Positions 45,631 through 57,874 of a stretch of 64,000 bases of DNA are shown here, one piece after another. The notes under the pieces were generated by a model that was given only the letters and a program-made list of their open reading frames with translations, made no database searches and was not told the origin of the DNA. This stretch comes from Liolophura sinensis (Eukaryota; Mollusca; Polyplacophora; Chitonida; Chitonidae), in assembly GCF_032854445.1 (NCBI RefSeq), contig NC_088301.1, positions 62,001 through 126,000 on the forward strand, in the 5' to 3' direction. The position numbers were made by a program, and so were the translations under genes. Position 1 is the stretch's first letter; each line of letters starts with the position of its first letter.

Positions 45631-47030
45631 CAGGATTTAACACCACCTGGCTAGCACAAACTTTGGAAATCGCAGTGCAATCTTAATTAAAATAAAATAT
45701 CACAGACAAGATGACTGCTTTGTGAATAAAACAATTGCAAGTTACCTACTCGTTTCAATAAATACACTAATTTATCATTTGTGACTAACATGTGTAACCC
45801 AACCAAAAGATGGCAAAGTATTTCCATTCCGCTGGTACCCCATGAATTAATTTTTAAACATGCCGAGTAACAAGTGCTTTTATTTCACATTCTATTTTAT
45901 GTATTGACCTAAATTCCCTATTTTATTATGTACGACATAAAAGGAAAATAACTCTCTTCAAACTTTCCGGCTTGTTATCCCACAAAAATCTGAACACAGT
46001 TTGGGAACATTGATTGACACATTTAGGTGGCAACAGAGTACACTGTGCAGAAAACCATAAGACAGCTAAAGCAACTGTATTAATTAAGACAGGCCTCCCC
46101 CGTAGGGTCAAATATCTTCCATTCCATGCTGATACATGTTCCTTCACCTTACTGTAAACACGCTCAGAATTGAGTTATCTTTGATCTGGTCCAAAAAATA
46201 CCCCACAAATCTTAGAGTTTTTAGTGACATTAAGCGCACCTTGGTGCACATTATTTTCTTTCCAGTTACCAATAGGAAAAGCCGAACTTTTCAACAACAT
46301 GAGTTTTGCTCCTGAGGTTTTTCCATATCTTTCTGCTATTTTAATTAACAGAACTCTTTTCAAATAAAACTGCAGTCGTTTTATCTGCAAATGCCGACAC
46401 TCTTGCTTCCTTATTTGTGCCGGGTAACCGTACACCATTAATTTCATTATTCTTTCTAATGGCCGCTTAAATCACTTCTGTTATGTGGCCATTCACAATA
46501 ACTCAACTTAAAATATCAGTATATAATAATTGCATCCACTAACAAAAGTCGGGTCCGAAGTTAAATTTCTCTAAACATTTGAACAAAAATACTAGTCTAC
46601 TCTGTCAAAGGCTTTCTCCTGGCCTAAGTCAAACAACCATCCTTTTAAAGCTTTTTGTTCAACATCATCATATGTATTTTCGTTATATGTGGAGATTGTC
46701 AAAAATATTCGGCCTGGTATTCCACATGTCTGATTCTGAAGTACAATTGTATCGATCACATTTTTTAACCGATTGCACAAAGCTTTAGAAACAATCTTAG
46801 AATATATATTTAGTAAGCTGATGGGCCTCCAGTTTTTTTAAGCTACCCAAGTTAAAACAGCAATTAACTACATCTGTAAACACCTTTGAAAATAGGCGCC
46901 AAAATTGTACGTAAAACTCTGCTGGCAAACCGTCGCATCCCGGGGAACAGTTTTTAGACATATTTACTGCAAAAAAAACTCCTGTTCCGTCATAAGGCCT
47001 TGGCAGTAGTTTTACAGTCTTCATTTAACA
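45631..47030 (-). mobile_element. Tx1/L1-type LINE, copy 2, decayed
   Basis: The 3' UTR (45,640-45,780) and the block at 45,790-45,910 match copy 1 closely, but copy 2 lacks the roughly 740 bp that encodes the zinc-binding region. Upstream it retains reverse transcriptase pieces in several frames. In minus-strand order these are SPGCDGLPAEFY (near 46,940), LGQEKAFDRVD (near 46,600), SGAKLMLLKSSAF (near 46,290) and GRYLTLRGRPVLINTVALAV (near 46,080). It is 5'-truncated near 47,030 and has no clear poly(A). The frame changes repeatedly, so it is older than copy 1. Confidence 0.8.
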
Positions 47031-48204
47031 TCGGAAGTGATGACAAAAACTTATCTTGAATCTTTCATGGAGCAGTCAGCAGAAAATCACCGAACGTCAG
47101 TTTACTTCAGCGTCTAGCACGTCTCAATATTTATTTCGTAGCTTATGCTGAAGAGATATATGATTTCTGAGCATGATTTATGCAGTTTTAGTGGAAGCCT
47201 AAAATTAGCGTCAGATCTGACATGGTATGTCGCGGAAACTGTCGAGTGTAAATGGCCTTTAACTTAGTGATTGCTACATCATGGTTATGTCTACACCTGC
47301 AATGAATTATCAGCAGGTGATAGCTTCCAGTGGGAGCCACAGTGACGTCAGCTTGGCGAGCGCCGATGGTCTGGCTTTATTGATCCTCTCCCTTACGCCT
47401 TCCCCGTCAACTGCCGTAGACCACACGGTTACAGAACTCTTGTCCATCGCTGATTAATATACCGGCCTCATTAAAGCGTGTCCATTGACGTACCGACAGG
47501 TTAATTCCTGCGCTATGCAGGAATGTGTTCATAATTCTGTTGTGCAGCTGGAGAACTATCTGTCCAACCTTGCTCTCCTCTTCGGTGCTTGCAGACACAG
47601 CAGTTGTATTTCACACACCTGGGTGACGTGAACGGGTGTGAGTGTGTGGTTGTGATGGGGGAAGAGTCTTAGTATAGCGCCACACCTAATGCAGACACCT
47701 ACAATCGACCGGGGTTTGCTCGCTGAGGCTGACCACCACCCCAGCGGCATACAAAGAAACACCGTGTTTCCAAGGTTACCCGTAAACAAAATCTGAGCTT
47801 TAGGGATGACAAACACGTGTAGTATGTGTGGATAGATTATTCCCAGCACAACTGGACGGCGCACGATCTTCACACAGGTAAGACTTATTTCTGTGATTGT
47901 CCAAAGGCATCAGTGGGGATGCTGTTGAAATGATTTTTTTCCTTTAGGATATATTTAAAAGGAAACTAAATGTTATTAATACGTATCATCTTCCATGATA
48001 TATGTATTGTTTTTCCCTAGGAAATAACATAAAGAAATGACAATTTGGTGTTTTCTGTTCACGATGTGACAGATTAGCTGCGCGAAACATAGAATTTTTA
48101 CATGTAGCTCAAAAGTGACTGTTTACTGAGACTACAGCTACGCCTAAAAGAGCCGTTCAGTGCTAACCTAATATAGAATATTCTCACTACGCTTACTGCC
48201 CCAT
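47031..48204. other. No gene recognised
   Basis: Unique-looking sequence with only short open frames. A CACACAG followed by GTAAGAC at about 47,872-47,884 looks like a 5' splice site, but no supported coding exon precedes it. Confidence 0.5.
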
Positions 48205-48608
48205 CCGTCAGTGATGTAGACAAGTTATCCGTCAGTGATGTAGACAAGTTATCCGTCAGTGATGTAGACAAGTTATCCGTCAGTGATGTAGACAAGTTAT
48301 CCGTCAATGCTGTAGACAAGTTATCTGTCAGTGATGTAGACAAGTTATCCGTCAATGATGTAGACAAGTTATCCGTCAGTGATGTAGACAAGTTATCCGT
48401 CAGTGATGTAGACAAGTTATCCGTCAGTGATGTAGACAAGTTATCCTTCAGTGATGTAGACAAGTTATCCGTCAGTGATGTAGACAAGTTATCCGTCAGT
48501 GATGTAGACAAGTTATCCGTCAATGATGTAGACAAGTTATCCTTCAGTGATGTAGGCAAGTTATCCGTCAGTGATGTAGACAAGTTATCCTTCAGTGATG
48601 TAGACAAC
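48205..48608. repeat. 24-bp minisatellite, about 17 copies
   Basis: The unit is GTCAGTGATGTAGACAAG followed by TTATCC, with sporadic changes (CAATGATG, CTTCAGTG). The period is a multiple of three, so the minus strand reads as repeats of STSLTDNL. That open frame follows from the period and is not evidence of a gene. Confidence 0.95.
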
Positions 48609-48780
48609 AACGACGAAAACTGATTCTAATAAGACTAAATAGCTTACCTATTCATCATGGATATTATAGATGCATGAGAACACTAACTTGTCCCGGTCCA
48701 TCGGACACATTCCACGAGCACATTAATGTTCCTTATACTTTATACAGTAAATCTGTCAACTTCAACCTTAAAAATATAAA

Positions 48781-48886
48781 CCACCCACCATAATGCTGAC
48801 CGCCGTCGTATAAGTGAGATATTCTTGAGTACGGCCTAAAACAGCAATCAGATAAATAAATAAATCAATCAAAAATAAAAATCTCC
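48781..48886 (+). mobile_element. SINE fragment (3' part)
   Basis: Contains the family core CCACCATAATGCTGACCGCC, then GTCGTATAAGTGAGATATTC, and ends in (AAAT)n. The same core is at 53,171, 56,588, 57,254, 57,564 and 57,875. The tRNA-like head is missing. Confidence 0.75.
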
Positions 48887-49770
48887 TAGCTTTGGCGTGG
48901 TACCGTGCCATACTTCCACTTGCAGCTTGCACCTTTCTCTACAACACATGAGAAAAAACATCTTGGCATGACCACCATGTTTGAGTAATGGTTGCTGGAT
49001 GTGAAGTTATTTTGTTACCTTAGTAACCTCCAAACTTCAGTTCTATCCAAAAGAGACATTTAATTAGGTGCAAAATAGCACTGCAGGAATCTGTGGTGTA
49101 TCAACAACCTAAAATGTCTGTGTTCATTGGTCCTTTAACCTTTAGTTCGCAGGCAAATCTTGAACCCAATTGTCCGAATTGTGTATGTCTAACCTACAGC
49201 AGACTGAAGACAAATTGAAAGTGAAAAAAAAAGACTGAAGAGGAATGAGTGAAAACTAGATAAAGAAGTAAGTGTTGTAGGTTTTCTGTTTCATAAGCTG
49301 CTTACAATCAATTCGCTGACGCCTTTCCCTTAAAATTGAAATATCACTCTCGTGATATGTCCTTCCGAGCACATAAGAAAATATTCGAACTTAGCTAATG
49401 TAAATGAATGGGTCAAACTGACTGTGGTTAGTTTAATGGATGGAAGAATTCGGAAGACACATCCGTCCTTCGTCAAGTACCCGTTGAACCTCCGAACACA
49501 AAGCTGCATTCTAAACCAATCGGAATCGAGCACACCTGCTTCTTTATCAATGACAAGAGTACTTTTAGTAGAAGTCATTGGTCGCATACAAAGGAAACTC
49601 TTAATTTTACGGGCTTGTTTAACCCCGTCTGTGTTAATAGTGTAAAGAGAAACTTGTTTGCATGTGAATTTTGTCATGTCTCAGTGTTAGAGGCCAGCGT
49701 GCATAGCGTGCTGTTAACCAGTCTTACTTGGATGGATTTGCTGCACTGGTTGAATTAAAATAATATATGT
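48887..49770. other. No gene recognised
   Basis: Overlapping open frames on both strands at 49,330-49,677 have no recognised motif and look like chance. Confidence 0.45.
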
Positions 49771-50430
49771 CGTCTGTAAAAGCCATAAAACTCGTCCAGG
49801 TTAAAGAAGCCCATGACAGTCATTCAGCTCGTCCAGGTTAAAGCCGTTCATGAAAGCCATACAGCTCGTCCGGGTTAAAGCCGTCTATAAAAGTCATACA
49901 GTTCGTCCAGGTTAAAGCCGTCTATGAAAGTCATACAGCTCGTCCGGGTTAAAGCGATCCATGAAAGCCATACAGCTCGTCCAGGTTAAAGCCGTCTATG
50001 AAAATCATACAGCTCGTCAGGGTTAAAGCCGTCCATGAAAACCATACAGCTCGTCCAGGTTAAAGCGGTCATGAAAGCCATACAACTCGTCCAGATTAAA
50101 GCCGTCTATGAAATCCATACAGCTCGTCCAGGTTAAAGCCCTTCATGAAATCCATACAACTCGTCCAGATTAAAGCCCTCTATGAAAGCCATACAGTTCG
50201 TCCAGGTTAAAGCCGTCTATGAAAGCCATACAGCTCGTCCAGGTTAAAGCTGTCTATGAAAGCCATACAGTTCGTCCAGGTTAAAGCCGTCTATGAAAGC
50301 CATACAGCTCGTCCAGGTTAAAGCTGTCTATGAAAGTCATAGAGCTCGTCCGGGTTAAAGCCGTCTATGACAGTCATACATCTCGTCCAGGTTAAAGCCG
50401 TCCATGAAAGCCATACGGTTCGTCCAGGTT
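49771..50430. repeat. 37-bp minisatellite, about 18 copies
   Basis: The unit has CTCGTCCAGGTTAAAGCCGT followed by CTATGAAAGCCATACAG. Copies differ by substitutions and small indels. No coding frame is kept. Confidence 0.93.
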
Positions 50431-50433
50431 AGC

Positions 50434-50570
50434 TGAGGCTACAACTGAACAACTCTAAAACCATTCTGTTTCTCTCATCCAGTGATATAGACATAGCTAA
50501 GGTTACAACAAAAACAACACTCAAACCATTTTGTTTTTCCTAACCAGTGATATAGACTTAGCTAATGGAA
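50434..50570. repeat. Two-copy direct repeat of about 70 bp
   Basis: GCTGAGGCTACAAC through CCAGTGATATAGACATAG is repeated with changes as GCTAAGGTTACAAC through CCAGTGATATAGACTTAG. It directly follows the 37-bp minisatellite. Confidence 0.7.
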
Positions 50571-53170
50571 CAGCAACAAAATTTCCAAACCAATACAATC
50601 CTAGATCCGGGTAAGAACGATAGGCCTCTAGCTTTCAGAGAGTCGTTTTAATGTATTCTTATGCCTTTTGAATGTATTCAGTTCAGTTCTGAATTCAGTC
50701 GAGGATGTGCGAGAATTTGGTATATCGTTTTGGTTTATTGTGGTGTTATCCGGATTAGTGCGTGTTACCATGTGAGTATCTGAACTAATAAAATAGAATC
50801 AGTTGTAAAGGAAAAGTCCATCTTTGTCACTCTACACTATATCTCTGGTTTCTCTGACTGGACGCTAGTTTTACGTCAACGGGGTACAGATATATTTATT
50901 GTGATATAAATTAAAGCTTGCTCATTTTAATTAATGAATGCAGTGTGAAAGGCTAGGTTGTGTGTACACCCCTGTGGTTACACAATAACATCTGGTGCAC
51001 GCTTCAGCCTCTATAGTCGTGACTTTTCAGCACTTTTTTGTGCTGATTTCCGCTGACCTAACTGTAAGCGGAAGGTACGTGACACTAAAGATGTAACGTC
51101 CATACTTCACCTTATCGGTACACTGAGTAAAACATGCTAGACAAAAGTCTAAAACGAGCTGGAAATATTAACTATATAACTGAAGTAGATTATATTTTGG
51201 ATTTTTACGTATATTAATATTCCAGCCGGTTTTACGTGCATGTGCGGAGGACTACTCGTAAGGAAGACAGAATGAAAGGGTGAGTCTGTATTAATAGAGG
51301 TTAGCAAAAATAAGTTTCTCTACATTAGACAACATATAATGAAAGATTTATAGCTGTAGGGTTTTTTTTATAAAAAAAAATGTTCGTGTAAAAACGGTAA
51401 AGTAATATGATCACTGAATAGAGTGTCTATTTAGGCTAGCACTCATCGAATATATATTCTGCCTTGGTTTCCGAGACACAAAAGTTAGTGGAAGGGGGTG
51501 GATGTGGTGGATGGGATGGTGGTGGGGGAGGTTTGGAAGGGAAGGCAAACATGGCGACAAAGCTGTATAGGCCAACTTAGCAGACATTGGAATATGCAGA
51601 TGTATCAGTTTTATCAATACCAGTCACTGTGTGTCATGAGTTTGTGAGTTATTAATGACTCAAAATGTAGAATTTCGGATTCGCACATGAAGACATATTT
51701 AGTTGATATTTATGTACGAAATCTTTCATTTGTTGCATCGACATTTACAAAACTATAATGTATACTGCATGTTTAATCTTCACGTCGTCCCTGGGGGTAC
51801 GGGTACACCTCTAGTTAAGGAGAGTCTCCAGAGCAGTGACGACAGAATGGTCACACCTATAACCCATGAAGTCAGACTTTAGTTCACCTCAGATACGCTT
51901 ATATTCTAACTTTTCATGTAATGGCCAAAATATACCAAATTTTGCAATCTTAGCACCATGGTTTAAGCAGAATTAGGGCACTAAAATGCAGTGATGTTAA
52001 CTACAATTTATTAGACGTCACTGGTCTAGGACTACTCAGAATGCTGTGTTGTCATCGGACTTAATACGCGAACAAAACAGCCAAAGTAACTCTCTATCAA
52101 AGGTTATACCCCAGTTGGCCAACGTTGCCTTGGAGCTGCTCAGTGTTGCCCAAGTAATGCCCCGTACTGGGTGAAACGTCACACGCTGAGCGAGAAAATG
52201 TAACGCCATTGAGGCTTGCAGCAGGGATCCCTACCTGCCTAAGTGACATTGCGTTAGGTATAGCGTGTTCCATCATTTATAACTGAATAGACAGAGGAAA
52301 CGAAACCTAGGAAATGCCAGAGGATGGGGATGGCAGTGGATCTTCGGTTACCATGGTTACAGTATGTATGACACATAATAACGGATGCTGTCGATTCCAT
52401 TAGGCAGCAAAGTAAGATGGCGTCGGTGAGAATGCGTACAGTGCAGTGTTGTATACTCCTATATCATATCACATTTTGGGTTAAATAATACGATTGCCCG
52501 TGTACTAGCATGTTTTTAATGCCCCGACTGTACTGTTAGTCATCAAATAAGATTACAGAAAATGTCCAGGAAAATGTGGAGACGTTGGTAAAATTTACCG
52601 GTACATAATGTAAGTACCTTCAAAAGGGTTTTGTTACAACTGAAAGGCACGTCGAGAGCGCAAAACCTGCAATATATACTAACTCTCACAACCTATACTC
52701 ACAAAGAGGCGAGATTCTGCACTACTGTTTTATTTCTTAATAATATAAAATCGTTTAAAATATTCCTTGGATTGTAAAGGCTGGGTTTAAATTTAATAGA
52801 CTGTTTATTAGCCAATAGACAACCTGTGGACAAATATTCATCCAAAATATACACGCAAAGACAACGCCGGTAAACACATAACCTACTTTGTATAATAACG
52901 GTTAGGAAGGAGACATGGCGTCAAAATATTTATTTTGAATTTGTTGGGAAGCATATTACGCAAGAGTTTACATGGACAATTTTTTTTGTGTGTACTGCAG
53001 AACTTATGTTATTTCATACACTGTAGGCGTAGGATGTGTTGTCACTATTAGGGATAGTCAACTATGTTCGTTTCTGTGTATGCAGTCTCTCATATGTTGA
53101 TTTCTGAATGCTTTGATCGTGCAATAACATATGATATCTGTTTATATGTATATATGCTCTTTGTCAGAAT
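50571..53170. other. No gene recognised
   Basis: About 2.6 kb of AT-rich, unique-looking sequence. I see no long open frame, RNA gene or repeat that I can support. Confidence 0.45.
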
Positions 53171-53340
53171 TCATGCTGGCTTCCTCTCCGGCCGTAAGTG
53201 GGAAGGTCTGTCAGCAACTTGCGGATGGTCGTGTTTTCCCCCGGGCTCTGCCCGGTTTCGTCCCACCATAATGCTGGCCGCCGTCGTATAAGTGAAATAT
53301 TGTTGAGTATGGCGTAAAACACCAATCAAATAAATCTATC
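53171..53340 (+). mobile_element. SINE, body and tail
   Basis: Holds the body (TGGCTTCCTCTCCGGCCGTA, then GGATGGTCGTG), the core ATAATGCTGGCCGCCGTCGT and a tail of AATCAAATAAAT. The tRNA-like head is not present here. Orientation is taken from the A-rich 3' end. Confidence 0.8.
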
Positions 53341-54160
53341 TGTCTATGTACGAATGAACATCGGCCTGATTTGGAGTTGATATGGTGCCTGCCACTCTCA
53401 CTGGTTGTTTTATCCTTACTTTGCAGTAATGACGATGTCTTTACAGAGTACAACACACGCGGATTATCTCGTAATATTGTACAATTCCGGCATCGTATTT
53501 GCCTCCTTCACGAAATTAATTATCGTGGATGCAATCTCTCTGGTATAAAGTTTAGATTTTCATATTAAGATAGACGAAAAGTAGAGCGTTGTTCCTCGCG
53601 TTAAGTAGCTTTGTTTGCTATGGTTCTGTCTACTCGTTGGTGGCGGCTAACTAAGAGAGGTAATTGTCGCAATGGCAACTCGGGGATGGTAACTGCCACA
53701 CACGGTTTATTAAGCGTAGCGCAGTTTACTTCCACACCAGCCAACAAGGTGACAATAATCATAAAGATATCTTTATTTCTTTTACGATATTTTCATTGAC
53801 TCGTAAACACAGTCAGTGACCCTTTCATACTTTTTTATTTCCAGTTGAATACGTCTCCGGCAGTAACGCTGTTCCCCTTCATACCTGCTAATCGCGGGCG
53901 ATGAGAAGAATGAAAGTCTCTTGCCCCATGTATACATGTTGAAAACAGCGTCGACGCATTTCACTGCTGTGTAATACAACAACAAGAAAAATCTTTACTA
54001 AAGAGAATCTACCCTATAGAAACCTTACACAGACAGTCATAAAATCTCGTAGTGGATCCTGTGTCAATCATGTGCGTCAGAGGAACTTATCAACTGTGCA
54101 CGCAGTGACTAGCTATGCACTCGGCATTAAGAGCCATTCTGAGCTAACCGAGGATTTCCA
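53341..54160. other. No gene recognised; possible upstream region of the exon at 54,181
   Basis: Only short open frames. If the exon at 54,181 is a true first exon, its promoter and 5' UTR should lie in the right part of this stretch. No TATA or initiator element is clear. Confidence 0.35.
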
Positions 54161-54180
54161 TCAGTGCTAAACAGATCTGA

Positions 54181-54334
54181 ATGGCGTCGTCATCCCGTCA
54201 AACTAACGCCAGACGTCTCCCTCCCTTACCAGGCCTTGGGAGGAAGGGGACGAGTAGTAAGGGTCCCAGCCCTGGACCTACCCTCTACCCCGGGAGGGAC
54301 AAGAAACATGTCGTGCACGATATGCTCATTACAG
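54181..54334 (+). CDS. Candidate first coding exon of an unrecognised gene
   Basis: The 154-nt open stretch starts at ATG (54,181, G at +4) and ends at ATTACAG followed by GTAAGA, a good 5' splice site. The peptide starts MASSSRQTNARRLPPLPG, is basic and Pro/Gly/Ser-rich, and ends KKHVVHDMLIT. It is probably disordered, with no signal peptide or membrane segment. It leaves one base of a split codon (phase 1), which fits the phase of the block at 58,351 exactly. I do not recognise the protein. The call rests on splice sites, phase match and non-repetitive composition. Confidence 0.42.
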
Positions 54335-54460
54335 GTAAGAAATCTTATAACTGTCTTCTTCATTTCCTGATTGTAAGTCTCAGTGCTCGATATACATGCG
54401 ACAGTAGATGTTCGTCACTCTTCGTTTTGGTTATTCAGCAGAATTTCACATGATGCGGAA

Positions 54461-54712
54461 ACCAAGCAAACTCTTCAGGCGTCCACATAAGACCTGAAAA
54501 TAACCAAATAAAGTCTTCAGACATCCACATAGCAGCTGAACCTAACCAAGCAAAGTCTTCAGACATCCACATAGCACCTGAACCTAACCAAGTAAAGTCT
54601 TCAGACATCCACATAGCACCTGAACCTAACCAAGTAAAGTCTTCAGACATCCACATAGCACCTGAACCTAACCAAGTAAAGTCTTCAGACATCCACATAG
54701 CACCTGAACAAA
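54461..54712. repeat. 42-bp minisatellite, about 6 copies
   Basis: The unit contains CACCTGAACCTAACCAAGTA followed by AAGTCTTCAGACATCCACATAG. The period is a multiple of three, so a minus-strand frame reads as a 14-residue repeat (MWMSEDFTWLGSGA). No gene is inferred. Confidence 0.93.
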
Positions 54713-54726
54713 ACGAATCGGCAGAT

Positions 54727-56370
54727 ATAATACTCTTCATGCACATGTCCATATCTTGCACAAACCAAACCAACTCGCTTTAGAAACCAAACCAGCTGCC
54801 AAACATTACACTTCATGCACACGTCCACATCTCGCATAAACCAAACCAGCTGCCAAACATTACACGTCATGCACACATCCACATCTCGCATAAACCAAAC
54901 CAGCTGCCAAACATTACACGTCATGCACACGTCCACATCTCACATAAACCAAACCAGCTGCCAAATATTACACGTCATGCACACATCCACATCTCGCATA
55001 AACCAAACCAGCTGCCAAACATTACACGTCATGCACACGTTCACATCTCGCATAAACCAAACCAGCTGCCAAACATTACACGTCATGCACACGTCCACAT
55101 CTCGCATAAACCAAACCAACTTGCTTTAGAAATACATACAGCACCTGAACCAAACCAACTGTCAAACATTACACTTCATGCACACGTCCACATCTCGCAT
55201 AAACCAAACCAACTCGCTTTAGAAATACATACAGCACCTGAACCAAACCAACTGTCAAACATTACACTTCATGCACACGTCCATATCTCGCATAAACCAA
55301 ACCAGCTGCCAAACATTACACGTCATGCACACGTCCACATCTCACATAAACCAAACCAACTCGCTTTAGAAATACATACAGCACCTGAACCAAACCAACT
55401 GTCAAACATTACACGTCATGCACACGTCCACATCTCGCATAAACCAAACCAGCTGCCAAACATTACACGTCATGCACACATCCACATCTCGCATAAACCA
55501 AACCAACTCGCTTTAGAAATACATACAGCACCTGAACCAAACCAGCTGCCAAACATTACACGTCATGCACACGTCCACATCTCGCATAAACCAAACCAGC
55601 TGCCAAACATTACACGTCATGCACACGTCCACATCTTGCATAAACCAAACCAACTCGCTTTAGAAATACATACAGCACCTGAACCAAACCAACTGTGAAA
55701 CATTACACTTCATGCACACGTCCATATCTCGCATAAACCAAACCAGCTGCCAAACATTACACGTCATGCACACATCCACATCTCGCATAAACCAAACCAG
55801 CTGCCAAACATTACACGTCATGCACACGTCCACATCTCACATAAACCAAACCAGCTGCCAAACATTACACGTCATGCACACGTCCACATCTCGCATAAAC
55901 CAAACCAGCTGCCAAACATTACACGTCATGCACACGTCCACATCTCACATAAACCAAACCAACTCGCTTTAGAAATACATACAGCACATGAACCAAACCA
56001 ACTGTGAAACATTACACTTCATGCACACGTCCACATCTCGCATAAACCAAACCAGCTGCCAAACATTACACGTCATGCACACGTCCACATCTCGCATAAA
56101 CCAAACCAACTCGCTTTAGAAATACATAAAGCACATGAACCAAACCAACTGTCAAACATTACACGTCATGCACACGTCCACATCTCGCATAAACCAAACC
56201 AACTCGCTTTAGAAATACATACAGCACCTGAACCAAACCAACTGTCAAATATTACACTTCATGCACACGTCCACATCTCGCATAAACCAAACCAACTCGC
56301 TTTAGAAATACATACAGCACCTGAACCAAACCAACTGTCAAATATTACACTTCATGCACACGTCCATATC
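54727..56370. repeat. 54-bp minisatellite with a longer variant unit
   Basis: The basic unit is CAGCTGCCAAACATTACACG, TCATGCACACGTCCACATCT, then CGCATAAACCAAAC. A variant inserts CAACTCGCTTTAGAAATACA followed by TACAGCACCTGAACCAAACC, giving a composite higher-order pattern that recurs across the block. The plus strand reads as an 18-residue repeat (MHTSTSRINQTSCQTLHV) in two stretches, a consequence of the period. Confidence 0.94.
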
Positions 56371-56587
56371 GAGCACTGACAAGTGTTATCATACAGTGAC
56401 CATATACTATATATGTATTATTTGCCATTAAATAGTGCATAGGGATAAATAACGCTGGCTAAGTGGTTTAATACATCATAACTCCAGTTGACAAGTCTGA
56501 GATTTACGCCATGTGGTTTGCCAGGTACCTGGCGAATTACCTATTTTAATTAGGTATCAATAAATAGATATGAAAGAATCAACTACG

Positions 56588-56738
56588 AAGGTCTGCAGCA
56601 AGCTGCGGATGGTCGTGGGTTTCCCCCGGCCTGTGCTCGGTCTCCACCCACCATAATGCTGGCCGCCGTCGTATAAGTGAAATATTCTTGAGTACGGCGT
56701 AAAACACCAATAAAATAAACAAATAAAATAAATAAGTC
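56588..56738 (+). mobile_element. SINE, body and tail
   Basis: Starts AAGGTCTGCAGCAAG and carries GGATGGTCGTGGGTTTCCCC and the CCGCCGTCGTATAAGTG core, ending in an AAATAA-rich tail. The tRNA-like head is missing. Confidence 0.82.
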
Positions 56739-57253
56739 AACTACAACATGTGAGTACTCTAAGTGGGAGCACATATGCAATGTGTATTAATACCTAACCA
56801 CAGAATGTTTTAAGAGTTTTGTGTATAATAAATTATGTATGAGGCACGTAGTTGCATGCTTGCTCAAGTAGTGTCACATTTTATGGTTAGTTTGAGATTA
56901 AGAGATTACAGTTTTCAACCAGAACACATTGGTATTTATCACCTCATACTTACATTTACATGTCAGTAAACCAAACACATAAACGTAATTGGTAGGCAAA
57001 CATCCATGTTTAACAGGATAAATCACAAAAGCAGAGAGAATTTTACTTTAAAAAGGAAGCAGACTCATCAGACAAGTACTACCAACCTAAGACTTAAATT
57101 TAAAAGACTTAGAACATTAAAGACATATTATTCAAGTTATTGTAACTGTAAAGTAAAATATTATATTGTTGAGGTAAAATCTCGGGAAAATGCATATATT
57201 TTTGTGTCATTCGTCATTATTGTCATAAAAAACAAACCTCGTATTGTCTTACT
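56739..57253. other. No gene recognised
   Basis: A/T-rich sequence. A 195-codon plus-strand frame beginning at 57,006 runs on through the SINE at 57,254 and is not credible as a gene. Confidence 0.45.
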
Positions 57254-57480
57254 TATTTATCGTTTTGATCGTTTTACGCCGTACCTGTACTTAAGAATAT
57301 TTTACGGCGGCCAGTATTATGTAATGAGGAAACTGGGCAGAGCCAAGGGAAAACCCACGACCTTCCGCAAGTTGCTGTCAGATCTCCTCACATACGACCT
57401 GGAGAGGACGCCAGGAAGAGCGGCTCAAGTGTTATTGTCCTGGGTTTGCGTGCTAATCACTATGTCACGGAGAACCCTGC
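57254..57480 (-). mobile_element. SINE, near full-length, with tRNA-like head
   Basis: Read on the minus strand, it starts near 57,480 with a tRNA-like head (GTGACATAGTGATTAGCACGC resembles an A box, shortened here). It passes through the body (GGTCGTGGGTTTTCCCTTGG) and the core, and ends at the ACGGCGTAAAAC tail near 57,260. This is the most complete copy of the family in the window and supports a tRNA-derived SINE. Confidence 0.72.
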
Positions 57481-57563
57481 AACGTTTTTATGTAGGGTTC
57501 CAGATGAACACCCCTGCAATGACAACTGCCTATAGATCATTTGAACATCGTGAAGAAATTCCT

Positions 57564-57642
57564 GTTTATTTATTTATTTATTTATTTACCTGATCGGTGT
57601 TTTACGCCGTACTCAAAATTATTTCACTTTCACTTATGATGG
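57564..57642 (-). mobile_element. SINE tail fragment
   Basis: A (TTTA)n run is followed by GGTGTTTTACGCCGTACTCA, the family 3' end in reverse orientation. Confidence 0.7.
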
Positions 57643-57874
57643 AAGCAAACTAACTGTTAGATTCATACTAAACTTGGATGTGTAGCGCTATATCCTCGCC
57701 AATAGTGAACAGTCAGCTTTGTTATTCTCCCCCACAGTGGTTTCAATCAAGTGTCACAACTAAAGCAGAGTTTTAAAGAGTAAAACATTTGCCGTTATGT
57801 GGGATACGACCGCCATACAGGAGCAACGTTTACAAAACTTCTGCTGGAGATATGTCTCTGTAGATGACATCCGT

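Noticed and set aside
47556-47884. Possible exon ending at CACACAG/GTAAGAC
   Set aside because: The donor-like site is good, but no acceptor, family or phase partner was found.
48205-48610. Repeat protein of STSLTDNL units on the minus strand
   Set aside because: Produced by a 24-bp minisatellite; a period divisible by three leaves frames open by default.
49330-49677. Overlapping open frames on both strands
   Set aside because: No motif, no splice context, and antiparallel frames of similar length suggest chance.
54815-55972. Repeat protein of 18-residue units on the plus strand
   Set aside because: A 54-bp minisatellite explains it; the frame is interrupted wherever the longer module occurs.
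57006-57593. 195-codon plus-strand open frame
   Set aside because: It runs through a reverse-oriented SINE and a (TTTA)n tail, and is Lys/Tyr/Ile-rich as expected from AT-rich noncoding DNA.
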